Shown here in pieces: positions 47,408 through 54,470 of a DNA stretch of 64,000 bases (the stretch's first letter is position 1; each line of letters begins with the position of its first letter). The notes under the pieces were generated by a model. The model had not been told where the DNA came from. It saw only the letters and a list, made by a program, of their open reading frames with translations, and made no database searches. Origin of the DNA: Microbacterium sp. MM2322 (lineage in GTDB: Bacteria > Actinomycetota > Actinomycetes > Actinomycetales > Microbacteriaceae); assembly GCF_964186585.1 (NCBI RefSeq), contig NZ_OZ075067.1, positions 1,302,001 to 1,366,000 on the forward strand. Reading direction: 5' to 3'. The position numbers and the translations under genes are program-made.

Positions 47408-47448
47408 GTCAGAAGCCTAACGAGCCGCGCGGCGGGTATCGTCGAGGC
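47408..47448. promoter_or_regulatory. Divergent leaderless promoters, def/DMT gene
   Basis: TAGGCT (minus 47419-47414) and TATCGT (plus 47437-47442) each stand exactly 6 nt before GTG starts at 47407 and 47449. This repeats the architecture of the dedA/pabB and TRIC/recO gaps. Confidence 0.55.
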
Positions 47449-48528
47449 GTGATTCTCCCCGGGACGACGATCAACGATCTCACCGATGAACTGGTGGGCG
47501 TGTTCCAGAATCCGGCGATCCTGGTCGGCATCCCCCTCGCGGTGGTCGGCGCTGTCTTCATGTCGTTCGGCGCGCAGTACCAGCACCGCGGCGTGCAGAA
47601 GGTCGAGAAGCTGACGGCACAGGCCGGGGTGTCCGGCCTCACCGGTGGTCAGCTCGTGCGACTACTCACGCGTCCGTCCTGGGTGCTCGGCACCGTCATG
47701 CTGGGCCTCGCGATCCTCTGTCAGCTGGCGGCGCTGTCGTTCGCGCCGCTCATCCTCGTCCAGCCCATCGGCGCCATCTCGCTCGTCATCACGACGCTGC
47801 TGAACGCGCGCATCAGCGGGCACAAGCCGACGCGTCGGTCCATCACCTCGATCGCACTCTGCGTCGGCGGCATCTTCATCTTCGTCACGGTCGCCGCGCT
47901 GTATGCGACCGAGCGTCCGATCAGTGACGGACAGTTGCTGACCGTTCTGTGGATCCTCTTGGGCGTCGTGGTGGTCCTCGCCGCCCTGTGGGTCACACTG
48001 CGCAAGCGGATGCGGGCACTGTTCTACATCGTGGCCGCGGGCGTCGTCTACGGTTTCGTCGCGACGCTCGCGAAGGTCATCATCAACCGGATCGCGAACG
48101 GCGACTTCGAGTGGCTGACGGTCCTCTGCATCGTCGCGCTTCTCGCCGGCACGGCGATGGGCGCCTACTTCGTGCAGACCGCGTACTCGTCCGGTCCGCC
48201 CGACCTCGTCATCGCCGGGCTCACGGTGATCGACCCCATCGTCGCGATCATCATCGGTCTCGCCATCCTCGACGAGGCGCGTGGTGCACCACTCGGGGCG
48301 TACATCGGTTTCGCGATTGCCGGCGCTCTCGCCGTCACCGGCGTCTTCCAGCTCGCGCGCTACCACCCGCAGGTGGTCAGCGAGAGCCAGGAGATCCCGA
48401 TCCAGCGGGGAAGTGGGGATGCCGCCGACGGCAAGCGTCCGTCGACGGGATCCGTCCGTCTCACCGAAGCAGTATCGAAGGTCTGGCCGGAACCGCCCGT
48501 GAAGGACGAGGATCGGCGCGGGCGATAA
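47449..48528 (+). CDS. DMT family transporter (EamA/NIPA-like)
   Basis: The 359-residue protein has about nine membrane helices (for example IPLAVVGAVFMSFGAQYQ, LILVQPIGAISLVITTLL, VIDPIVAIIIGLAILDE) and a polar C-terminal tail of about 60 residues. The LVQPIGAISL and IDPIVAIIIG repeats fit the drug/metabolite transporter superfamily; similarity to NIPA magnesium transporters is possible. The substrate is unknown. It ends 14 bp before tRNA-Met. Confidence 0.83.
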   Translation: MILPGTTINDLTDELVGVFQNPAILVGIPLAVVGAVFMSFGAQYQHRGVQKVEKLTAQAGVSGLTGGQLVRLLTRPSWVLGTVMLGLAILCQLAALSFAPLILVQPIGAISLVITTLLNARISGHKPTRRSITSIALCVGGIFIFVTVAALYATERPISDGQLLTVLWILLGVVVVLAALWVTLRKRMRALFYIVAAGVVYGFVATLAKVIINRIANGDFEWLTVLCIVALLAGTAMGAYFVQTAYSSGPPDLVIAGLTVIDPIVAIIIGLAILDEARGAPLGAYIGFAIAGALAVTGVFQLARYHPQVVSESQEIPIQRGSGDAADGKRPSTGSVRLTEAVSKVWPEPPVKDEDRRGR

Positions 48529-48542
48529 GCTCGTCTCCACAG

Positions 48543-48616
48543 GGGGCGGTGGCCAAGCTGGTCAAGGCAGCGGGCTCATAACCCGACGATCGTGGGTTCA
48601 AGTCCCACCCGCCCTA
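48543..48616 (+). tRNA. tRNA-Met (anticodon CAT)
   Basis: The acceptor GGGGCGG pairs with CCGCCCT, the first pair being G.U. The anticodon CAT is at 48577-48579, the T arm is GTGGG-TTCAAGT-CCCAC and the discriminator is A. CCA is not encoded. The anticodon stem has three G:C pairs (GGG/CCC), usual for initiator tRNA, but the D-stem 11:24 pair is C:G as in elongators. An elongator tRNA-Met is likelier, and tRNA-Ile with a modified CAT is the alternative. Confidence 0.85.
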
Positions 48617-48748
48617 CTCAACCTCTGAACCGTCATCGCCGGCGCGCGCAGCGTCCTCTTTGACCTCGTCGGTGATCGCGTCCGTGGGTGCCGCGTCGTC
48701 CGCGTGTGCGTCGTCGGCGTCGCGCGTGTGGGGTGTGTTGTCGCTCAT
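48614..48748 (-). CDS. Small acidic protein, 44 residues, unknown
   Basis: A short frame begins with ATG at 48748 behind AGAGGGAC and encodes MSDNTPHTRDADDAHADDAA and then PTDAITDEVKEDAARAG, ending at TAG 48616-48614. It is strongly acidic, rich in Asp and Ala, and probably disordered. Its stop codon overlaps the last three bases of the convergent tRNA-Met. No family is recognised. The ribosome site and the unbroken acidic bias argue for a real gene, but chance is possible. Confidence 0.5.
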   Translation of the reverse strand: MSDNTPHTRDADDAHADDAAPTDAITDEVKEDAARAGDDGSEVE

Positions 48749-48859
48749 CGTGTCCCTCTCGTCGGGTGTCTTGTGAACGCCCAGACTCGGCGGAAGGCCG
48801 TGGGCAACCTACGGGGTTGACGCGGACGGTCTGCGCGCTTCGAACTCCGAATGACACGG

Positions 48860-48889
48860 TTGTGGTTTTCGCGGGACATGGGCGATAAT
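48860..48889 (+). promoter_or_regulatory. Promoter of the DUF3145 gene
   Basis: TTGTGG (48860-48865) and GATAAT (48884-48889) are separated by 18 bp, a good housekeeping promoter. A leader of about 70 nt follows, ending in ACGGAGAG before the ATG. Apart from this and the small minus-strand gene, the 350-base gap between tRNA-Met and DUF3145 shows nothing else. Confidence 0.65.
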
Positions 48890-48968
48890 TGCGGCACAAC
48901 CGGATATCCGGCCAGCACTCTCCATCAGGTCGTAGGGGAAGACGTACCTGAACGAAACGGAGAGATCG

Positions 48969-49472
48969 ATGGCTACACCTCACGTGCGCGGAGTGATCTT
49001 CATTCACTCAGCGCCACGCGCGCTGTGTCCCCACCTCGAGTGGGCTGCTGGTCGCGCCCTCGGGCACGCCGTCAGCTTCGACTGGGCTGACCAGCCTGTC
49101 CAGCCGGGCAGCCGTCGCGCAGAGTTCTATTGGGAGGGTCCCGCGGGCAGCGGTGCCGCTCTCGCCACCGCCATGCGCGGGTGGGAGCACCTGCGCTACG
49201 AGGTGACGGAAGATCCGACGCCTCGCAGCGACGGTGGTCGCTGGCTCCACACGCCGAGTCTCGGCATCCATTACGCACAGACGGATGCCGCAGGAAACGT
49301 CGTCGTGGGCGAGGATCGCATCCGCTACGCGATGGAGATCGCTGCCGGCGACATGAGCGAGCTGCAGCGCGAACTGAACGTCGCGCTCGGAGCGTCGTGG
49401 GACGAGGAGCTCGAACCGTTCCGCCACGCGAGCGACGACGCACCCGTCGTCTGGCTCCACAAGGTCGGCTGA
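48969..49472 (+). CDS. DUF3145 family protein
   Basis: The 167-residue protein matches DUF3145, a family confined to actinobacteria and often found near fatty-acid synthesis genes. Marks are HVRGVIFIHSAPRALCPHLEW and the C-terminal WDEELEPFRHASDDAPVVWLHKVG. There is no membrane segment or known catalytic motif. It stands beside the fab block on the opposite strand, separated by a bidirectional terminator, and the function is unknown. Confidence 0.88.
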   Translation: MATPHVRGVIFIHSAPRALCPHLEWAAGRALGHAVSFDWADQPVQPGSRRAEFYWEGPAGSGAALATAMRGWEHLRYEVTEDPTPRSDGGRWLHTPSLGIHYAQTDAAGNVVVGEDRIRYAMEIAAGDMSELQRELNVALGASWDEELEPFRHASDDAPVVWLHKVG

Positions 49473-49563
49473 GACGGCTCCGCGCGAGCGGACACTCCAG
49501 GACGACAAGGTTTTCAGGCGGGGTGAGCGGGCCTCGACCGGCTTCGGATGGCTTCCCGGAGAC

Positions 49564-49582
49564 CGGGGCGGTTGCCGCCCCG
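49564..49582. repeat. Short perfect hairpin between DUF3145 and fabF
   Basis: CGGGGCGG-TTG-CCGCCCCG is an 8-bp stem with a 3-nt loop just before the main terminator. It may add to termination. Confidence 0.5.
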
Positions 49583-49593
49583 CCTGATCTGAA

Positions 49594-49632
49594 CGACATA
49601 CGCCCCCGGTGGCTTCCCGGGGGCGTATGTCG
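49594..49632. terminator. Bidirectional terminator, DUF3145 gene/fabF
   Basis: A perfect 16-bp stem CGACATACGCCCCCGG with its complement and a short loop lies between the convergent genes, 13 bp after the fabF stop. Confidence 0.88.
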
Positions 49633-49644
49633 TTGTGTGAAGCG

Positions 49645-50883
49645 TCAGACCGAGCGGAATGCGACGACGGCGTTGTGTCCGCCGAAGCCGAACGAGTTGC
49701 TGATCGCCAGCTGATCTCCGTCGCCGAGGGGGACGGCATCGCCCGACAGCCGGAAGGGCACGGCCGGGTCGGGCTCGGTGATGTTGATGGTCGGGGGAGC
49801 GAGGCGGTCACGGAGCGCGAGCACCGTGAACATGGCCTCGAGTGCCCCCGTGCCGCCCAGTAGGTGGCCCGTGGACGCCTTCGTCGCCGACACGGGCATC
49901 TCGTCCACCCGATCGCCGAACACGGTCTTCAGGGCGACGTACTCGTTCGGGTCGCCGACGGGCGTCGAGGTGGCGTGCGCGTTGACGTGGGTGACCTCGT
50001 CAGGAGCGGCATCCGCCATGTCCAGCGCGAGGCGGACGGCGCGCGCGGCGCCGGTGCCCTCGGGGTCGTTGGCAGTGATGTGGTACGAATCGGCGGTCAC
50101 GCCGCCGCCCACGAGCTCCGCGTAGATCTTCGCGCCGCGTGCCTTCGCGTGCGCTTCGGTCTCGAGGATCAGAACGGCAGCGCCTTCACCCATGACGAAA
50201 CCGTCGCGGTCGATGCTGCCGGGCCGCGACGCGGTCTCGGGGGAGTCGTTGCGACGCGAGAGCGCCTGCATCGATGCGAACGATGCGATCGTGATCGGGT
50301 GGATCGCCGATTCCGTCCCACCGGCGATGACGACATCGGCGAGACCGGCGCGCATGTGCTCGAGCGCGTTGACGATCGACTCCGTGCTCGACGCGCAGGC
50401 GCTCGCGAAGGTGCGGGCGTAGGCGCGGGCGCCGAAGTGCAGTGACAGGTTGCCGGCTGCGGCGTTGGGCATGAGCATGGGGACCGTCATCGGCATGACG
50501 CGACGCGGGCCCTTCTCGCGCAGGGTGTCCCAGGCATCGAGCAGCGTCCAGACGCCGCCGATGCCGGTGGCGAACTCGACGCCGAGACGCTCCGGGTCGA
50601 CCTCGGGAGCACCCGCGTCCGCCCAGGCCTCCTTCGCGGCCACCATCGCGAGCTGCGATGACGGGTCGAGGCGCTTGGCGATGGGACGGTCGAGAACCGT
50701 CTCAGGGCGCACCTTCGCCTCGGCGGCGAACGTGACGGGCAGTTGGTACTGCTCGACCCAGTCGTGTTCGAGCGTGCGCGTGCCGGACGCGCCGTCGAGG
50801 AGCGCCGCCCAGCTTTCGCTCGCGGTGCCGCCGATGGGGGAGGTCGCACCGATGCCGGTGACGAAGATTCGCGTGTTGCTCAT
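49645..50883 (-). CDS. fabF: 3-oxoacyl-ACP synthase II (beta-ketoacyl-ACP synthase)
   Basis: The 412-residue condensing enzyme extends acyl-ACP with malonyl-ACP. The Cys-His-His triad is visible: Cys163 in FASACASS, His in VNAHATSTPVGD and His in SATKASTGHLLGGTG. The C-terminal SNSFGFGGHNA glycine loop is intact. It is the last gene of fabD-fabH-acpP-fabF and is separated from acpP by a stable hairpin. Confidence 0.96.
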   Translation of the reverse strand: MSNTRIFVTGIGATSPIGGTASESWAALLDGASGTRTLEHDWVEQYQLPVTFAAEAKVRPETVLDRPIAKRLDPSSQLAMVAAKEAWADAGAPEVDPERLGVEFATGIGGVWTLLDAWDTLREKGPRRVMPMTVPMLMPNAAAGNLSLHFGARAYARTFASACASSTESIVNALEHMRAGLADVVIAGGTESAIHPITIASFASMQALSRRNDSPETASRPGSIDRDGFVMGEGAAVLILETEAHAKARGAKIYAELVGGGVTADSYHITANDPEGTGAARAVRLALDMADAAPDEVTHVNAHATSTPVGDPNEYVALKTVFGDRVDEMPVSATKASTGHLLGGTGALEAMFTVLALRDRLAPPTINITEPDPAVPFRLSGDAVPLGDGDQLAISNSFGFGGHNAVVAFRSV

Positions 50884-50899
50884 GATTCCCTCGTGCTGC

Positions 50900-50925
50900 T
50901 CCGGTGGGGGCGAACCCCCACCGGA
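50900..50925 (-). promoter_or_regulatory. Intercistronic UUCG hairpin between acpP and fabF
   Basis: On the minus strand the RNA forms TCCGGTGGGGG-TTCG-CCCCCACCGGA, an 11-bp perfect stem closed by a UUCG tetraloop. It lies 8 nt after the acpP stop and 16 nt before the fabF start. It could protect the 3' end of acpP mRNA or cause partial termination, so that ACP exceeds FabF. Confidence 0.65.
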
Positions 50926-50933
50926 CGCGCGGA

Positions 50934-51182
50934 TCAGGCCTGGTTGGACGAGATGTACGTGACGGCGTCGCCGACGGTCTTGAGGTTCTTGACCTCGTCG
51001 TCGGGGATCGTGACGCCGAACTTCTCCTCGGCGTTGACGACGATCGTCATCATCGAGATCGAGTCGATGTCGAGGTCGTCCGTGAAGGACTTCTCGAGGG
51101 CGACCTCGTCGGAAGAGATGCCGGTCTCGTCGGTGATGAGCTCGGCCAGGCCGGCGAGGACCTCGTCGTTGGTGAATGCCAT
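50934..51182 (-). CDS. acpP: Acyl carrier protein
   Basis: The 82-residue acidic protein carries fatty-acyl intermediates on phosphopantetheine attached to Ser41 in the motif DIDSIS. Helix II and the length match type II ACPs. AAGGAG lies ahead of the ATG. A separate -10 (TAAACT) precedes it, and a hairpin follows, both consistent with its being the most abundant product of the fab block. Confidence 0.95.
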   Translation of the reverse strand: MAFTNDEVLAGLAELITDETGISSDEVALEKSFTDDLDIDSISMMTIVVNAEEKFGVTIPDDEVKNLKTVGDAVTYISSNQA

Positions 51183-51228
51183 GGGATTTCTCCTTTTGTG
51201 GTGGTCGGGCCCAGCCGGGCCGGTAGTC

Positions 51229-51234
51229 AGTTTA
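51229..51234 (-). promoter_or_regulatory. Internal promoter for acpP (-10 TAAACT)
   Basis: TAAACT on the minus strand, with GTGACG 16 bp upstream overlapping the fabH stop, is a good promoter. It would add transcription of acpP and fabF to that from upstream. Confidence 0.5.
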
Positions 51235-51252
51235 GGTGGGGGACGGGCATCG

Positions 51253-52254
51253 TCACGGGAGGACGACGACCTGTGCGCCGAACACGAGTCCGGCGCCGAA
51301 ACCGATCTGCAGGGCGAGTCCGCCGCTGAGCTCGGGGTGCTCTTCGAGAAGGCGGTGTGTCGCCAGCGGAATGGATGCCGCCGACGTGTTGCCCGTCGTC
51401 TCGATGTCGCGACCGATCACGACGGTGTCGGGAAGCTTCAGCTGCTTCGCGAACTCGTCGATGATGCGCATGTTGGCCTGGTGAGGCACGAAGGCGGCGA
51501 GGTCGTCTGCCGTGATCCCGGCGGCCTCGATCGCCTGACGGGCGACCTTGACCATCTCCCAGACAGCCCACCGGAAGACGGTGGGGCCCTCTTGGCGGAG
51601 AGTCGGCCACGGAGCCAGACCATCGCGGAACTCGGTCAGCGTGTGGCTCATGCCCACCGCATCGGCCTTCGAGCCGTCGGATCCCCAGATGGTGGGCCCG
51701 ATGCCCGGGGTCTCGCTGGGACCGATGACGACCGCGCCCGCGCCGTCGCCCAGGAGGAACGAGATCGAGCGATCGGTGGGATCGACCACATCGCTCAGCT
51801 TCTCGGTACCGATGACGAGGGCGTAGTGCGCTGCGCCCGAGCGGATGAGGGCGTCCGCCTGCGCAACGCCGTAGGCGAAGCCGGCGCACGCGGCGTTCAG
51901 GTCGTAGGCAGCGGCAGGGTTCGCGCCCACGCGGTCCGCGACGATCGCCGACACCGAGGGCGTCTGGCGGGGGTTCGAAATCGTCGCGACGATGACGGCG
52001 TCGATCTTGTCGGCGGGGATGCCGGAGCGCTCGATCGCCTCAGTCGCGGCGTCGGAGGCGAGATCGACCGCTGATGTGTCGGCATCCGCCCGTACCCGCG
52101 TGATGATGCCGGTGCGCTGACGGATCCACTCGTCGCTGGAGTTGATCGGTTCGATCAGATCTTCGTTCGGGACGGCGTTCTCGCCGCGCGCGGCACCATA
52201 CGAATAGATGCGGGTGTGCGCAGCACCGGTCGGCTGGATCAGCTGGGGGGTCAT
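51253..52254 (-). CDS. fabH: 3-oxoacyl-ACP synthase III
   Basis: The 333-residue enzyme starts fatty-acid synthesis by joining a short acyl-CoA to malonyl-ACP. The triad is Cys123 (LNAACAGF), His in VPHQANMRI and Asn in ETTGNTSAASIP. It overlaps the fabD stop by 4 bp. Branched-chain starters are expected in this group of bacteria, but the sequence alone does not show this. Confidence 0.95.
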   Translation of the reverse strand: MTPQLIQPTGAAHTRIYSYGAARGENAVPNEDLIEPINSSDEWIRQRTGIITRVRADADTSAVDLASDAATEAIERSGIPADKIDAVIVATISNPRQTPSVSAIVADRVGANPAAAYDLNAACAGFAYGVAQADALIRSGAAHYALVIGTEKLSDVVDPTDRSISFLLGDGAGAVVIGPSETPGIGPTIWGSDGSKADAVGMSHTLTEFRDGLAPWPTLRQEGPTVFRWAVWEMVKVARQAIEAAGITADDLAAFVPHQANMRIIDEFAKQLKLPDTVVIGRDIETTGNTSAASIPLATHRLLEEHPELSGGLALQIGFGAGLVFGAQVVVLP

Positions 52255-53168
52255 GCGTTCTCTCCGGTCAGGAGGGCGTTCGCGGCGGCGAGGTCCTCGG
52301 GCGTCTTCACCGCAACAGACGGTACGCCGCGCAGCCCTCGCTTGGCGAGTCCGACGAGGGTGCCCGCCGGCGCGAGCTCGATGATGCCGGTAACGCCGCT
52401 CTCGGCGAACGAGGCCATGCAGAGATCCCAGCGGACCGGGTTCGCCACCTGCGCGACCAGCAGGTCGAGCGCGGCACGACCGTCCGTGACGGTGCCGCCG
52501 TCGCGGTTGCTCCAGAGCGTCAGGGACGGATCGGATGCCGCGACCTCGGCGGCCGCGGTGCGGAGAGTCTCGACGGCCGGCGTCATGTAGCGCGTGTGGA
52601 AGGCGCCGGCGACCTGCAGCGGGATCACCCGGCTGCCGCGCGGGGCCTCGGAGCCGAGCTCAGCCAGCGCCGGAAGCGCACCCGCGGCGACGATCTGTCC
52701 GCCGCCGTTGTAGTTGGCGGGAGTGAGGTCGAGTTCTTCGAGGCGGCCGAGGACGGTTGCTTCGTCACCACCGACGACGGCGCTCATGCCGGTCGTCTCG
52801 AGTGCGGCTGCCTCGGCCATCGCGCGCCCGCGGATGCCGACGAGGCGCATGCCGTCTTCTTCCGTGAGGGCACCGGCAGCGACGAGCGCGGCGATTTCGC
52901 CCACCGAGTGCCCTGCGACGCCGTCGGGGCGGTGACCGGCGTGGACGAGGGCACGCCACGAGAGAAGGCTGGCAGCGACGATGAGGGGCTGAGCGACCTT
53001 GGTGTCGCGGATGCGGTCGGCATCCCACTCGGTCCCTGCGGCAACCAGATCCACCTCGGCGTACGCGGAGTACTGCTCAAGCAGTGCGCGCGCGCCTTCG
53101 GTCTCGAGCCACGGGGCGAGGAATCCGGGGGTTTGAGAACCCTGGCCCGGGAAGACGGCAATGATCAC
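52251..53168 (-). CDS. fabD: Malonyl-CoA:ACP S-malonyltransferase
   Basis: The 305-residue acyltransferase loads malonate onto ACP. It has the N-terminal FPGQGSQTPGF, catalytic Ser88 in GHSVGE, and the downstream His in the AFHTRYM segment. GTG 53168 is preferred: AAGG stands 9 nt before it, whereas ATG 53177 has AAGG directly touching it. It is the first gene of the fab set behind an intergenic region with likely FasR sites. Confidence 0.94.
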   Translation of the reverse strand: MIIAVFPGQGSQTPGFLAPWLETEGARALLEQYSAYAEVDLVAAGTEWDADRIRDTKVAQPLIVAASLLSWRALVHAGHRPDGVAGHSVGEIAALVAAGALTEEDGMRLVGIRGRAMAEAAALETTGMSAVVGGDEATVLGRLEELDLTPANYNGGGQIVAAGALPALAELGSEAPRGSRVIPLQVAGAFHTRYMTPAVETLRTAAAEVAASDPSLTLWSNRDGGTVTDGRAALDLLVAQVANPVRWDLCMASFAESGVTGIIELAPAGTLVGLAKRGLRGVPSVAVKTPEDLAAANALLTGENA

Positions 53169-53186
53169 GGTTTCCATCCTTGCAAG

Positions 53187-53246
53187 TTCGAGTCGGTGAT
53201 GCTGTCGGTCAGCGCACAACAAAGCGCGAATCGTTTGTTCGAGTCG
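53187..53246. promoter_or_regulatory. Candidate FasR operator region upstream of fabD
   Basis: The 91-bp gap holds a perfect dyad AACAAA-N10-TTTGTT (53218-53239) and a nine-base direct repeat TTCGAGTCG at 53187-53195 and 53238-53246, 51 bp apart. In Streptomyces, FasR activates fabDHPF by binding in front of fabD, and the regulator gene here lies immediately upstream. Confidence 0.5.
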
Positions 53247-53259
53247 TACAGGACTGAGG

Positions 53260-54462
53260 TCAGGATCGACGGGCGGGGCGACGGCGTGTCACATCGGCGC
53301 CGATGGAGCCGAGGATGAGCGCGGTCTGCAGGATGAGCGCCTCACGGGGGCCCGTGGCATCCCACCCGATCACATCCGACACGCGCTTGAGTCGGTAGCG
53401 GACCGTGTTCGGGTGGACGAACAGCTCCCGCGCCGTCGCCTCGAGCGAGCGTCCATTGTCGAGGTAGCTCCAGAGCGTCGTCACGAGATCGGTCGAGTGA
53501 GCCTGCAGCGGCCGGTAGATGCGCTCGATGAGCGTCGCCTTCGCGAGCGGGTCGCCTGCGAGAGCCCGCTCGGGAAGCAGATCGTCGGCATCGACGGGGC
53601 GCGGCGCGTTCCGCCAGGACTTCGCGACCGCGAACCCCGCGAGCGCGGCGCGCGCGCTCAGTCCGGCGTCCAGCAGAGCGGATGCCGTCGGCCCCAGCAC
53701 GAGGTGTCCGCTTCCGAATCCCGGCTCGAGACGCGTTGCGATCTCCGAGAAGGGGAGTTCCTCGGCATCCTCTCGCCCGCTCTGGTCCGCCCGTCCGATG
53801 ACGAGCACCAGGCGGGACCCCTGCACGCCGATGAGCACGTCGACGCCGAGCTTGCGGGCGGTGCGACGGACCTGGTCGACGTCGAGCTGCGGGGGAGTCG
53901 TTCCGACGAGGACGGCGACCTCGCCGTGACCATGCCACCCGAGCGCGGCGATCCGGCTGGGGAGCTCTTCGTCGGCTTCGCCGGTGAGGATCGAGTCGAC
54001 GACGAGCGCCTCGAGTCGGGCATCCCACAACCCGCGCGCCTCAGCGGCACGCGCGTAAACGTCGGCTGCGGCGAACGCGACCTCGCGCGAGTAGAGCAGG
54101 ATGCTCTCCCGGAGCCCATTGCCTCGACCGGCGACGCGTTCTTCGGTCGTTTCGACCGTCACACGGATCAGCTGGAGAGTCTGGGTGAGGCTGATGCTCC
54201 GCAAGAGCTCGCGGGGAGCGGACGCGAAGATGTCGGCCGCGATCCATGGCGTGGAGTTCGGGTCGTCGTACCAGTCGATGAAGGACGAGATGCCCGACTG
54301 CGCGACGAGACCGACAGCCGACCGGCGCCCCGGAGGCATCTCGGCGTACCAGGGCAGGTACTCCTCGAGCCTCCGGAGCGTCGTGGTCGCAAGATCACCC
54401 GAGATCCGGCGGAGCCACGCGAGTGTCTCCGCCTTCTCCTGAGCGGTCGGCCGTTCGCTCAT
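53260..54462 (-). CDS. fasR: PucR/CdaR family regulator of fatty-acid synthesis (FasR-like)
   Basis: The 400-residue protein ends in the PucR-type helix-turn-helix (RSLEATARELFVHPNTVRYR, then LKRVSDVIGWD), with a GGDEF-like/CdaR regulatory domain before it. Streptomyces FasR has this architecture and position and activates the fab operon; the symbol is given by synteny. The ATG at 54462 lies 8 bp after the aceE stop. It is followed by a 91-bp gap with dyads and then fabD. Confidence 0.85.
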   Translation of the reverse strand: MSERPTAQEKAETLAWLRRISGDLATTTLRRLEEYLPWYAEMPPGRRSAVGLVAQSGISSFIDWYDDPNSTPWIAADIFASAPRELLRSISLTQTLQLIRVTVETTEERVAGRGNGLRESILLYSREVAFAAADVYARAAEARGLWDARLEALVVDSILTGEADEELPSRIAALGWHGHGEVAVLVGTTPPQLDVDQVRRTARKLGVDVLIGVQGSRLVLVIGRADQSGREDAEELPFSEIATRLEPGFGSGHLVLGPTASALLDAGLSARAALAGFAVAKSWRNAPRPVDADDLLPERALAGDPLAKATLIERIYRPLQAHSTDLVTTLWSYLDNGRSLEATARELFVHPNTVRYRLKRVSDVIGWDATGPREALILQTALILGSIGADVTRRRPARRS

Positions 54463-54470
54463 CTCGCGGG

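Noticed and set aside
48543-48616. Initiator tRNA-fMet
   Set aside because: The 11:24 pair is C:G and the 1:72 pair is G.U rather than the C/A mismatch, so elongator is likelier.
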